This document shows, piece by piece, positions 28,372 to 37,091 of a stretch of DNA of 64,000 bases. How positions within the stretch are numbered: the stretch's first letter is position 1; every line of letters starts with the position of its first letter. The translations under genes and the position numbers were made by a program. Origin of the DNA: Solimonas sp. K1W22B-7 (GTDB lineage: Bacteria > Pseudomonadota > Gammaproteobacteria > Nevskiales > Nevskiaceae); the NCBI RefSeq assembly GCF_003428335.1, contig NZ_CP031704.1, positions 4,972,071 through 5,036,070 on the forward strand, in the 5' to 3' direction. Under the pieces are notes generated by a model, which made no database searches, was not told the origin of the DNA, and saw only the letters and a program-made list of their open reading frames with translations.

Positions 28372-29214
28372 CTAGGCCCCTGCTTTCCTGCCACGTGCCT
28401 TTGCAGAGGGCCTTTCAGCGATAGGCTGATCGGCCACAACCACCGCTATGCCGGCCTGCTCAAGAAAGCGCTTGTGTTCGTCGCGTATTTCCGCATCGGT
28501 CACAACAACATCAATTTCCGACAGCTCGCAGAGAACGTGACCTGTCGGCGCCTCGAACTTGCTGCTGTCGACCAGCAGAACCAGTTCATCCGCCCGCTCC
28601 AAGAGTCGGCGCTCGGCCTGGGCAAGAATGGCGTCCGTCTGCATAACCCCGTGCCGACCGATTGAAGCAGCCCCCATGAACATGCGAGAAGCACGGTAAC
28701 GCCCCATGCCGTCGTTGTCGAAAGGGGAGAGAATGATGTTTTGTTCCCTGAATACGTTACCTGCCGGCAAGGCGATCCTGGTGCTCTGCTGGGGAAGAAG
28801 CGCATCGATGATGTGGAGAGAGTTGCTCAAAACCAGCAACTCCAGGCCGTCCAGGAACGGGCACATCGCCAGAGTCGTAGAGCCGCCATCAATGATGATC
28901 GATTCACCATGGCGACAAAGACCTGCGGCAGCGCGTCCTATGCTCTCTTTGGCCTCACGTCGACGTTGAACGTTCTGTTGGAACGGCGCGCCGCCTAACC
29001 TGGGCGGTTCATCCCGCACATCCTCCGCTTCGCTCCCAGCAAGCCTGGCACCGCCGCGAACGCGAACGATCTGACCGGTGTGTTCCAGCTTTTCCAGATC
29101 ACGCCGCAAGGTTGCGGGAGATACCTCGACCTGGCGGTCAAGTTCCTGAAAGGAAATGAAGCCTCGCTGGCGCAGCAGTTGCAGGATGAATCGTTCGCGT
29201 TCAGCAGCGTGCAT
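28372..29214 (-). CDS. rhaR: DeoR-family repressor of rhamnose catabolism
   Basis: 280 aa from ATG 29214. The N-terminal DeoR helix-turn-helix (ERERFILQLLRQRGFISFQELDRQVEVSPATLRRDLEKLE) is followed by a sugar-phosphate-sensing DeoRC domain (IIIDGGSTTLAMCPFL, VVVTDAEIRDEHKRFLEQAGI). It is co-oriented with rhaI and the aldolase fusion gene, 20 bases downstream of rhaI. DeoR regulators of this kind are described for rhamnose loci of rhizobia, and the symbol is assigned by context. Three evenly spaced repeats near 32650-32695 are the proposed binding sites. Confidence 0.75.
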   Translation of the reverse strand: MHAAERERFILQLLRQRGFISFQELDRQVEVSPATLRRDLEKLEHTGQIVRVRGGARLAGSEAEDVRDEPPRLGGAPFQQNVQRRREAKESIGRAAAGLCRHGESIIIDGGSTTLAMCPFLDGLELLVLSNSLHIIDALLPQQSTRIALPAGNVFREQNIILSPFDNDGMGRYRASRMFMGAASIGRHGVMQTDAILAQAERRLLERADELVLLVDSSKFEAPTGHVLCELSEIDVVVTDAEIRDEHKRFLEQAGIAVVVADQPIAERPSAKARGRKAGA

Positions 29215-29234
29215 GGGACTCCGGACCGATGGTT

Positions 29235-30521
29235 TCAGACGATGCCTGCGCCCCCCGTGCTGACACGACGCTCCTGCGCCTTGCTCGTCCGCCACCCCGC
29301 TTGACGATAGGCGCCGATAGGGTCGATCGCGCCCCCCTGTTCGTAGCGGGCCATGGCAACAATCGGCGTGACATCGACATTATAGGCCCGCCGGAGCGTC
29401 TGAAAGCCCAGCATGACGTCGTTGGTTTGCTGATGCTGCTGCAGCGCACCGCGATCCACGAGGAGGGCGCGGGCATAGGCTCCAGCGATGGCTTCGGCGC
29501 TGGAGAGCAGGCTCTCGATGGGGTCCGTGATGTTGTGTGACTGGTCGATCATGTAAGCCGGGGCAAACGTGTCCGGCGACCGCAGTGCGGCCTCGACGAG
29601 TTCGTTGAAGACCAGGAACAGCTGGTGGGGGTTGATGGAACCGGAGTCCAGATCGTCGTCACCGTACTTGGAGTCGTTGAAGTGGAACCCACCTAGTTTT
29701 CCAAAGCGGTGCAAGCGCGCCACGATCTGTTCAATATTCACGCTCGGCGCATGGTGGCCCAGGTCAACCAGGCACTGCGCCTGAGGCCCCAACTGCTGCG
29801 CGGCGAGAATGCTGCTGCCCCAGTCAGAAATCACCGTGGAGTAGAAGGCGGGTTCGTAGAGCTTGTGCTCCAGCAGCATTTTCCAATCAGACGGAAGCGT
29901 TGCGTAAATCTGTGCGGCAGACTCCAGATAGCGATCAAAGGACGCCGACAACGACTGCTGCCCAGGAAAATTCGTGCCGTCACCGATCCATACCGTCAAT
30001 GCCTTGGACCCGAGGGCCTCACCCAGCCGGATGCACTCGACGTTGTGCTCCACGGCCTGCGCTCGAACAGCGGGATTCGAATGCGTCAACGAACCATGCC
30101 GATAACTGAGTTTCTGACCCGCAGCGTCCTGAAAGGTGTTGGAGTTTACCGCGTCGAACCCCAATCCGAGACTCTCCGCCTGGTCACGCAATGCCCGCGG
30201 ATCACTGACCTTGTCCCACGGAAAGTGAGGAGAAACCCTCGGAGTAATCCTGCACAGTTGATGCACAACCGCGCAGTCTTCAAGCTTCTCTTCAAGATGG
30301 GTCGGCTCTCCCGCGATAGGGAATCGAGCGAATCTGGTGCCACCCACGCCCACACCCCAACTGGGCTGAGCAAGCTCGAAACGCGCCAGGTGCTTCTTGA
30401 CGACATCCACATCGATACCACGCCGCTTCAAGCTGTGCGCCAGGTGTCCATAGTCTTCATTGAGTGCCGGCAGGCACTGGTCGTTGTGGGTTTGAACAAG
30501 GTCGGCGCTGATGAGCGTCAT
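29235..30521 (-). CDS. rhaI: L-rhamnose isomerase (RhaI type)
   Basis: 428 aa. Converts L-rhamnose to L-rhamnulose. It belongs to the rhizobial/Pseudomonas stutzeri-type TIM-barrel xylose-isomerase-like family, not to the E. coli RhaA family. Metal and substrate residues lie in TVWIGDGTNFPGQQ, LEHKLYEPAFYSTV, LVDLGHHAPSVN and GGFHFNDSKYGDDDLD. It sits between the aldolase fusion gene (18 bases upstream) and the DeoR gene, forming one minus-strand operon. Confidence 0.9.
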   Translation of the reverse strand: MTLISADLVQTHNDQCLPALNEDYGHLAHSLKRRGIDVDVVKKHLARFELAQPSWGVGVGGTRFARFPIAGEPTHLEEKLEDCAVVHQLCRITPRVSPHFPWDKVSDPRALRDQAESLGLGFDAVNSNTFQDAAGQKLSYRHGSLTHSNPAVRAQAVEHNVECIRLGEALGSKALTVWIGDGTNFPGQQSLSASFDRYLESAAQIYATLPSDWKMLLEHKLYEPAFYSTVISDWGSSILAAQQLGPQAQCLVDLGHHAPSVNIEQIVARLHRFGKLGGFHFNDSKYGDDDLDSGSINPHQLFLVFNELVEAALRSPDTFAPAYMIDQSHNITDPIESLLSSAEAIAGAYARALLVDRGALQQHQQTNDVMLGFQTLRRAYNVDVTPIVAMARYEQGGAIDPIGAYRQAGWRTSKAQERRVSTGGAGIV

Positions 30522-30539
30522 GCTAGTCTCCGTTATCTT

Positions 30540-32633
30540 TTATCGCGTGAATGCCTGGGCGTTTCCAGCATCCACATTGATGATGTTTCCAGTCGACTTT
30601 GCGGAGGCATCTGACGCAAGGAACAGTACCGCCTCGGCAATATCTTCGGGCAGAACGTCGCGTTTGAGCAGGCTCCTGTTCCGGTAGTGCTGCTCCAGCG
30701 CCTCGCCAGAGTCGATGCCGTAGGCCTGAGCCCTTTCCTTGCGCCAGTCGCCGTCCCAAATGCGCGAGCCCCGGATAACCGCATCCGGATTGACGACATT
30801 CACGCGAATCCCGCTGGGGCCTCCCTCCAATGCAAGGCATCGCGCAAGATGAACGGCGGCGGCTTTTGCGGAGGCATAAGCCGAAGCATTGGGGGTTGCC
30901 GCCAGAGCGTTTTTCGAACCGATGAAGATGATGGAGCCGCCTCGCTTCTTGAGGAGCGGGAAGGCAGCGCGGGACGTGAGGAAATAGCCCTCCGCGAGAA
31001 CACTGTAGTTCCTGCGCCACAGGTCTACGCTGGTTTCCTCGAGCGATGCCGAGGAGGCCAGCCCCGCATTGGCGACAAGGATATCCAGACCGCCAAACTC
31101 CCGCGCGCAACTTTCAAAGCAAGCCGTCACCTGCGCTTCGTCGGTTACATCGCATACTGCGGCTCGCACAAGGTCTTTTCCAAACTGCCTGGCGAATCCA
31201 TCATGCGCTTGGTCCAGTGCAACAGCGTCGCGATCGGCAATCACGACGCAGGCCCCATCTCGCAGCAGTCGCGCCGCGGTGGCTGCACCGATGCCTCCAG
31301 CGCCGCCAGTGATGAGTGCCACACGGCCGACCAAAGGCTTCGGGGGAGGCAGACGCCTGAGCTTGGCCTCCTCCAACTGCCAGTATTCAATGCCGAAGGC
31401 CTCACGCTCATCCAGGCCTGCGTACCTGCCGATGGCTTCCGCACCCCGCATGACGTTGATGGCGTTTCCGTAGAACTCCCCGGCCAGGCGCGCCGTCGTT
31501 TTGTCGGCAGCAAAGCTGATGCGGCCCAGCCCAGGGACCATGATCACGACTGGATTGGCGTCACGCATGGCCGGATCTCCCGGCTTGGCACAACGCTCGT
31601 AGTACGCCGCGTACTTCTCGCGGTACTCGGCAACTGCCTGGGCCAAGTAGGCTTCGTCTTCGATTCGTTCAGGATCCAAAGCCAGCGGGGCGATCTTTGT
31701 CCTCAGAAAATGATCAGGACAAGAGGTACCGATGGCTGAGAGCCGCAGAAAATCCCGGCTTCCGGCGAACTCCAGAGATTCGCGGTCATCGCTGAAGTGG
31801 CCCACCTTGGGGCGCCCCGCATCCATGACGGCTCGCAGCCGCGGCATCAGCGCTGCCGCGACACGCTCGCGCTGCTCAGCAGGCAGCGGAGGCACAACAG
31901 ATCCACCAAATGCCGGTCCGGACGCCAGGTGCTGATTCAGGAATCGCGCCGCTCGAGCGATCAGATCGATCGAGTTCTCATAGCAGGATTTTGCGGTATC
32001 ACCCCAGCAGATCAATCCGTGGCTGGCCATCACGACGCCGCGGAGGCCTGGGTTTTTCTTGACGTACTCGCGCAGCCGCAGGCCCAAGTCGAAGCCCGGT
32101 CGCTTCCAGGCCATCCACCCCACGTCACCGCCATAGACTTCCCGGGTGATGGCCTCTCCATTATCCGCGGCGGCCAGGGCGGTGACGGAGTCCGGATGCA
32201 GGTGGTCAACATGCGTAAAGGGCAGGAACCCATGCAACGGCGTATCAATTGACGCCGCGCGAGGGTTGAGTGCGAAGGTGCAATGCGGCAGGTAGCCCAC
32301 CATCTCGTCTTCTTGCTCTACGCCCTGATAGAGCTTCTCCAGGCCAATCAGCTTGTCGAGATACAAACTGGCGAATCCGTCCAGCTTCATCGATCCAATG
32401 TCGCCCCCAGACCCCTTGACCCAGAGCACCGGCACCTTTCCACCTGTCAGGGGGTCCACGCCAGTCAGCTTGGCCGAAGTGTTACCGCCACCAAAATTAG
32501 TGACTGTCAGGTCGGAACCGAGCAAATTGGAGCGATAGAGAAGAAGTTCCTCGGCTGAAAGGGCGTCGGCCTGTTCATCCGACCATCGGGTGGCGGGAAC
32601 AGCAAAAGGGCTTGCAGTGTCGTGCGCGTTCAT
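30540..32633 (-). CDS. rhaEW: Bifunctional rhamnulose-1-phosphate aldolase/L-lactaldehyde dehydrogenase
   Basis: 697 aa fusion. Residues about 1-420 are a class II aldolase (NFGGGNTSAKL, LPHCTFALNPRAAS, ASHGLICWGD with zinc-type histidines). Residues about 437-697 are a short-chain dehydrogenase with the nucleotide motif TGGAGGIG and catalytic Y586-x3-K590 in YASAKAA. Proteins of this architecture, named RhaEW or RhaD in rhamnose loci, split rhamnulose-1-phosphate to dihydroxyacetone phosphate and L-lactaldehyde and oxidise the latter to L-lactate. It is first in the rhaEW-rhaI-rhaR operon and divergent from rhaK. Confidence 0.88.
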   Translation of the reverse strand: MNAHDTASPFAVPATRWSDEQADALSAEELLLYRSNLLGSDLTVTNFGGGNTSAKLTGVDPLTGGKVPVLWVKGSGGDIGSMKLDGFASLYLDKLIGLEKLYQGVEQEDEMVGYLPHCTFALNPRAASIDTPLHGFLPFTHVDHLHPDSVTALAAADNGEAITREVYGGDVGWMAWKRPGFDLGLRLREYVKKNPGLRGVVMASHGLICWGDTAKSCYENSIDLIARAARFLNQHLASGPAFGGSVVPPLPAEQRERVAAALMPRLRAVMDAGRPKVGHFSDDRESLEFAGSRDFLRLSAIGTSCPDHFLRTKIAPLALDPERIEDEAYLAQAVAEYREKYAAYYERCAKPGDPAMRDANPVVIMVPGLGRISFAADKTTARLAGEFYGNAINVMRGAEAIGRYAGLDEREAFGIEYWQLEEAKLRRLPPPKPLVGRVALITGGAGGIGAATAARLLRDGACVVIADRDAVALDQAHDGFARQFGKDLVRAAVCDVTDEAQVTACFESCAREFGGLDILVANAGLASSASLEETSVDLWRRNYSVLAEGYFLTSRAAFPLLKKRGGSIIFIGSKNALAATPNASAYASAKAAAVHLARCLALEGGPSGIRVNVVNPDAVIRGSRIWDGDWRKERAQAYGIDSGEALEQHYRNRSLLKRDVLPEDIAEAVLFLASDASAKSTGNIINVDAGNAQAFTR

Positions 32634-32646
32634 GGCGCCACTTTAA

Positions 32647-32695
32647 TCATTGATCTAGTCAATTTCAATCATTTTAGATAATATTCAATCTCATT
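32647..32695. promoter_or_regulatory. Three direct repeats at 22-bp spacing, candidate DeoR operators
   Basis: On the minus strand AATGA-type boxes begin at 32695, 32673 and 32651, exactly 22 bases apart, the last two extending to AATGATTGAAA and AATGATTAAAG. The whole 81-base divergent gap between rhaEW and rhaK is strongly A/T-rich, unlike its surroundings. Direct repeats at two-helical-turn spacing suit a multimeric DeoR repressor controlling both directions. Confidence 0.6.
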
Positions 32696-32714
32696 GCGTC
32701 AATTCAGGAGAGGA

Positions 32715-34118
32715 ATGGTGCTGCCGGGTCGAGTCATTGTCTTCGACATTGGAAAAACACTGGCAAAGCTGAGCCTGTGGGACCCCGATGGGCGTCTGCT
32801 TGAGCAGTGGACTCGGCGCAACCTTGAAATCGATGTTGCCGGGCACCGTTGCCTGGACGTGGAAGGTATCGAGGCCTGGGCAATCGAGGTCATGAGCGGA
32901 TTCGCTCGAAAAGGGGCCGTTTTCGCCATTGTGCCGGTGGGCCACGGTGCCGCCGCTGCAGTCGTACGGCAGGGGCGCCTGGCCTGCGCCGTCACCGACT
33001 ACGAAGCCTCCATAACGCCTGAGCTACGCAGCCAGTACGATGCTTTGCGCGACCCGTTCACGGCGACCGGCTCACCTGCACTTCCCGATGGCCTCAATTT
33101 GGGCGTACAACTCTACCGCCTCGGAGTGGAGCAGCCGGGGGTCTTGCAGGGAGAGGCTCGCATCCTGCCGTGGCCGCAGTACTGGGCCTGGCGGATGTGC
33201 GGCGTGACCGCTGCAGAAATCAGTAGTCTTGGCTGCCACACCGATCTGTGGCGCCCCGCTCAGCATCAGCCTTCAGACCTTGCGCATGGTCAGGGCTGGG
33301 CCCAGCGATTAGCCCCGCTTCGCCATGCGCGCGAAGCACTGGGAACGCTAACGCCCGAATGGTTTGCACGCACTGGCCTCTCCCCACAGGTCCGCGTGCT
33401 CTGCGGCCTGCATGACTCCAATGCGGCATTGCTGGCGGCGCGTGGATTCCCGGAACTCGCCGGGCAGGAGGCCACCACCCTGTCAACTGGCACCTGGTTC
33501 GTGGCGATGCGCACCCCAGGTCGCGGTGAACGGCTCGATCCCACTACGCTGTCCGAGACACGGGACTGTTTGGTCAACGTGGATGTCGATGGCCAGCCGA
33601 TTCCTTCCGCCCGCTTCATGGGCGGGCGCGAGCTCGAGCTTCTGGGGGGGCTATACGGCCAGGATGACAACAACGGCTTGTCGTCAGTCCTGACGGCCGG
33701 CAGCTTTGTACTGCCGGGGTGGGTGCCGGGTGTGGGTCCGTACCCACATTCAAAAGGTCGCTGGATCGCCAAGCCCGGGACCTCGGCTGGACAGAGCGCG
33801 GCAATAGCCCTGTATGCGGCCCTCATGGTTGATCGCATGCTCGATCTGATTGGCGCAAAAGAGAGATTGCTCATCGAAGGTCGATTCGCACAGTGCTCAT
33901 TGTTCGTCCAGGCACTCGCGCAGATGCGCCCAGGCACGCAGGTCTACGTAAACGGAGGCGCCGACGGCGGGGTCAGCTATGGGGCTCTACGATTGATAGA
34001 TCCTGAACTCCCGTCTCCCGGCGAACTGCAGCGCGTCGCGCCCCTCAGGGCAGATCTGAGTGGATACAAAGCCCAGTGGCTAAGCCTTGCCGAAGCGGAA
34101 TACTCCGCGCCCGCGTAG
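32715..34118 (+). CDS. rhaK: L-rhamnulokinase (FGGY family)
   Basis: 467 aa from ATG 32715, which has AGGAGAGG just upstream. The N-terminal ATPase fold reads VIVFDIGKTLAKLSL, with DIGKT replacing the usual DxGTS as in the rhizobial RhaK clade. The second half has GLHDSNAALLA and LSTGTWFVAM plus the C-terminal VNGGADGGVSYGAL. It phosphorylates L-rhamnulose to rhamnulose-1-phosphate. Divergent from the rhaEW operon and convergent with the acyl-CoA synthetase gene, with 35 bases between stops. Confidence 0.85.
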   Translation: MVLPGRVIVFDIGKTLAKLSLWDPDGRLLEQWTRRNLEIDVAGHRCLDVEGIEAWAIEVMSGFARKGAVFAIVPVGHGAAAAVVRQGRLACAVTDYEASITPELRSQYDALRDPFTATGSPALPDGLNLGVQLYRLGVEQPGVLQGEARILPWPQYWAWRMCGVTAAEISSLGCHTDLWRPAQHQPSDLAHGQGWAQRLAPLRHAREALGTLTPEWFARTGLSPQVRVLCGLHDSNAALLAARGFPELAGQEATTLSTGTWFVAMRTPGRGERLDPTTLSETRDCLVNVDVDGQPIPSARFMGGRELELLGGLYGQDDNNGLSSVLTAGSFVLPGWVPGVGPYPHSKGRWIAKPGTSAGQSAAIALYAALMVDRMLDLIGAKERLLIEGRFAQCSLFVQALAQMRPGTQVYVNGGADGGVSYGALRLIDPELPSPGELQRVAPLRADLSGYKAQWLSLAEAEYSAPA

Positions 34119-34153
34119 GCTTTTAGCGCGATCAAACGAGCCCGGCGCGCTCT

Positions 34154-35794
34154 TCAGGCCGTCTTGATTGCGGCTGCAGTCTGCAACCCCAGTTCCGCGA
34201 TCGACTCTTCGCGCATCTTGAACTTCTGGATCTTGCCGGTGACCGTCATCGGGAAACTGTCGACGAACTTCCAGTGGCGCGGCACCTTGAAGCCGGCGAT
34301 GCGCGCCTTGCAGTACGCCGTCATCTCCTCGGCGCTCAGCGCCACGCCCGGGCGCGGCTTGACCCAGGCCATCACTTCCTCGCCGTACTTCAGGCTCGGC
34401 ACGCCGATCACCTGCACGTCGGCGACGCCGGGATGCGTGTAGAGGAACTCCTCGACCTCACGAGGGAAGATGTTCTCGCCGCCGCGGATGATCATGTCCT
34501 TGATGCGGCCGACGATCTTCAGATAGCCATGCTCATCCATCGTCGCCAGATCGCCGGTATGCATCCAGCCGTCGGCATCGATCGACTTCCCGGTCGCCTC
34601 GCGGTTGTTCCAGTAACCGAGCATCACCGAGTAGCCACGCGTGCAGAATTCGCCCTTTTCGCCACGCGGCACGGTCTCGCCTGTTTCCGGATCGACGACC
34701 TTGACCTCGACATGCGGATGCACCCGGCCGACCGTCGAAACGCGATAGTCGAAGGCATCGTCGGCACGCGTCTGCGTCGAGATCGGCGAGGTCTCGGTCA
34801 TGCCGTAGCCGATCGTCACCTCGCTCATGTTCATCAGCGTCGTGACCTTCTTCATCACCTCCACCGGGCACGGCGAGCCGGCCATGATGCCGGTGCGCAA
34901 GGTCGAGAAATCGAACTTCGCGAAGTCCGGATGATCGAGTTCTCCGATGAACATCGTCGGCACGCCGTAGAGGGACGTGCAGCGCTCCGCCTGCACCACC
35001 TTCATCGTCTCCAGCGGATCGAAGCTCTCCGCCGGAACCACCATGCAGGCGCCGTGCGTCGTGCAGCCCAGATTGCCGAGCACCATACCGAAGCAGTGAT
35101 AGAACGGCACGGGAATGCAGACGCGATCCTTCTCGGTGTACTGGCAGGTCAGGCCGACGAAGTAGCCGTTGTTGAGGATGTTGGTGTGACTGAGCGTCGC
35201 GCCCTTCGGCAGGCCGGTCGTGCCCGAGGTGTACTGGAGGTTGATCGGATCGTTGGGGACAAGCTCCGCCTCGCGCGCGGCCAACTGAGCCTCGCTGACG
35301 CCGGCGGCATCGGCGAGCAACGCCTGCCATTCGCTGTCGAGCACCAGAGACGCCCGCAGCTGCGGGCAGCGCGAGCGCACTTCGGCGAGCATCGCGACGT
35401 AGTCCGAGGTTCGGAAGTTCTTCGACATCACCAGCAGGCTGATGCCGGACTGATTCAGTGCATACTCCAGCTCAGCCGTGCGGTAGGCCGGGTTGACGGT
35501 GACAAGGATCGCGCCGATGCGCGCCGTCGCGTACTGGACGATGACCCACTCGAACCGGTTCGGTGCCCAGATGCCGACGCGATCGCCCTTGGCGACGCCG
35601 CGCGCCATCAGGCCGCGCGCGGCCTGGCCAACCTGCGCCCAGAACTCGCGATAGTTCGCGCGGTAGTTCTGGTGCGGGACGACCAGCGCCTCGCGATCGC
35701 CATGCCGCGCGACCGTGCGCTCGAGATTCGCGCCGATGGTTTCGGCCAGCAGCGCGGGGCTGGTTTCGCCCCTGGCGATCGACAGCTGGTTCAT
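34154..35794 (-). CDS. AMP-forming fatty/aryl acyl-CoA synthetase
   Basis: 546 aa from ATG 35794 (GAGGAGAG upstream). ANL-superfamily motifs: P-loop [16 protein letters not shown], adenylate motif YGMTETSP, A8 hinge [16 protein letters not shown], and the catalytic lysine in [11 protein letters not shown] at the C-terminus. Closest to medium-chain and branched fatty acyl-CoA synthetases. It is the last gene of the esterase/rhamnosidase operon, ten bases after the permease gene, and so may activate an acid released from a rhamnosylated substrate. Substrate choice (fatty, hydroxy-fatty or aromatic acid) is not determined by sequence alone. Confidence 0.88.
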   Translation of the reverse strand: MNQLSIARGETSPALLAETIGANLERTVARHGDREALVVPHQNYRANYREFWAQVGQAARGLMARGVAKGDRVGIWAPNRFEWVIVQYATARIGAILVTVNPAYRTAELEYALNQSGISLLVMSKNFRTSDYVAMLAEVRSRCPQLRASLVLDSEWQALLADAAGVSEAQLAAREAELVPNDPINLQYTSGTTGLPKGATLSHTNILNNGYFVGLTCQYTEKDRVCIPVPFYHCFGMVLGNLGCTTHGACMVVPAESFDPLETMKVVQAERCTSLYGVPTMFIGELDHPDFAKFDFSTLRTGIMAGSPCPVEVMKKVTTLMNMSEVTIGYGMTETSPISTQTRADDAFDYRVSTVGRVHPHVEVKVVDPETGETVPRGEKGEFCTRGYSVMLGYWNNREATGKSIDADGWMHTGDLATMDEHGYLKIVGRIKDMIIRGGENIFPREVEEFLYTHPGVADVQVIGVPSLKYGEEVMAWVKPRPGVALSAEEMTAYCKARIAGFKVPRHWKFVDSFPMTVTGKIQKFKMREESIAELGLQTAAAIKTA

Positions 35795-35804
35795 GTTTCT
35801 CTCC

Positions 35805-37007
35805 TCATGAAGCTTGCGCGCCGCGCCAGCCATACCAGGCGACGAGCAGGAAGCACGCCGCGGGCAACAGGAAGGCGACCGGCGTACCCTGCGATTCGGC
35901 GATCAGCCCCATAGGGTATGGCAACAGCACGCCACCGCCGATCGCCATGACCATGATCGACGACGCGCGCTTGGTCTGCCCGCCGAGATCCCGGACGCCC
36001 AGGGCGAAGATCGTCGCGAACATCGTCGACATGAAGAAGAACGATGCTATCAATGCCACTATTGCAATGCGACCGGCGCCGCCGGCGATGACGAGGCACA
36101 ACAGCGTGTTGATCACGCCATAGGTCATCAGGATCTTCTGCGGTGCGAAACGCGTCATCAGCGCCGTCGTCGCAAAGCGACCGACGAGGTAGCCGAACAT
36201 CGCCAGCGACAGCAGATAGGCGGCGCTCTGCGACGTGAGGTCTGGCTGCGCCTCGGTCGCGGCATTGATGAAGAACGCGCCGCAGCCAACCTGCGCACCG
36301 ATGTACAAGGCCTGGGTCAGCACGCCGTAAACGAAGTGCTTGCGCTGCGCGAGCGGTGCATTTCCGGCGCCGGCGCCGGCCTCAGGCTCGGCGATCTCCG
36401 GCAGGCGCACGCGCGAGACGAACACTGCGTACAGCAGAATCGCGATGCCGATGATGCCGTAGGTGATCTGTACCGAATGCAGCTCGGTGCCAGTGTCCTT
36501 CGCGCCGAAGAACACCGCGCCGCCAATCAGCGGGCCGATGAACACACCGACGCTGTTGAACGACTGCGCGAGGTTCAGGCGCTTCGGTGCGCCTTCTTGT
36601 GGGCCAAGCACGTTGACGTAGGTGTCCGCCGCAGTCTCGAGGAAGCACAGGCCGGTCGCGAGCACGAACATCGCGCCGACGAAGAACGGAAAGCTGACCG
36701 CCTGCGCCGCCGGCACGAACAGGAACGCACCGCAGGCTGCGATGACGAGTCCGGACAGCAGGCCGAACTTGTAGCCGCGCCGGTGCAGCAGCGCGCCGGC
36801 AGGCAGGCTCATCGTCAGATACGCGCCGAAGTAGGCGATCTGCAGCCAGGTCGATTCGGCCTTGCCGACATGCAGCACCTCCTGGAAGTGCTTGTTCAGC
36901 ACGTCGAGCAGGCCGTAGGCCAGGCCCCAGATGAAGAACGTACTGATGGCAACCGCGAGCGGCACGCGCAGCTCGGCTGCGGTCCAGTGTCCCTGGTTTG
37001 ACGACAT
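35805..37007 (-). CDS. FucP-like major facilitator sugar permease
   Basis: 400 aa from ATG 37007 with GGAGGAGAG upstream. Twelve predicted helices with FucP/GluP-family landmarks: [20 protein letters not shown], the acidic helix [14 protein letters not shown], and [21 protein letters not shown]. FucP-type proteins are proton symporters for 6-deoxy sugars such as L-fucose, and position next to the alpha-L-rhamnosidase argues that L-rhamnose is the cargo. No other rhamnose transporter is present in the rha unit itself. Confidence 0.85.
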   Translation of the reverse strand: MSSNQGHWTAAELRVPLAVAISTFFIWGLAYGLLDVLNKHFQEVLHVGKAESTWLQIAYFGAYLTMSLPAGALLHRRGYKFGLLSGLVIAACGAFLFVPAAQAVSFPFFVGAMFVLATGLCFLETAADTYVNVLGPQEGAPKRLNLAQSFNSVGVFIGPLIGGAVFFGAKDTGTELHSVQITYGIIGIAILLYAVFVSRVRLPEIAEPEAGAGAGNAPLAQRKHFVYGVLTQALYIGAQVGCGAFFINAATEAQPDLTSQSAAYLLSLAMFGYLVGRFATTALMTRFAPQKILMTYGVINTLLCLVIAGGAGRIAIVALIASFFFMSTMFATIFALGVRDLGGQTKRASSIMVMAIGGGVLLPYPMGLIAESQGTPVAFLLPAACFLLVAWYGWRGAQAS

Positions 37008-37091
37008 CTGCGGACTCTCCTCCTCAATATCTGTGTGCGTCCCGCACATCATTCATGGCAATGCAGGGCGGGTCCCTGCCCGCTTCAGCAG

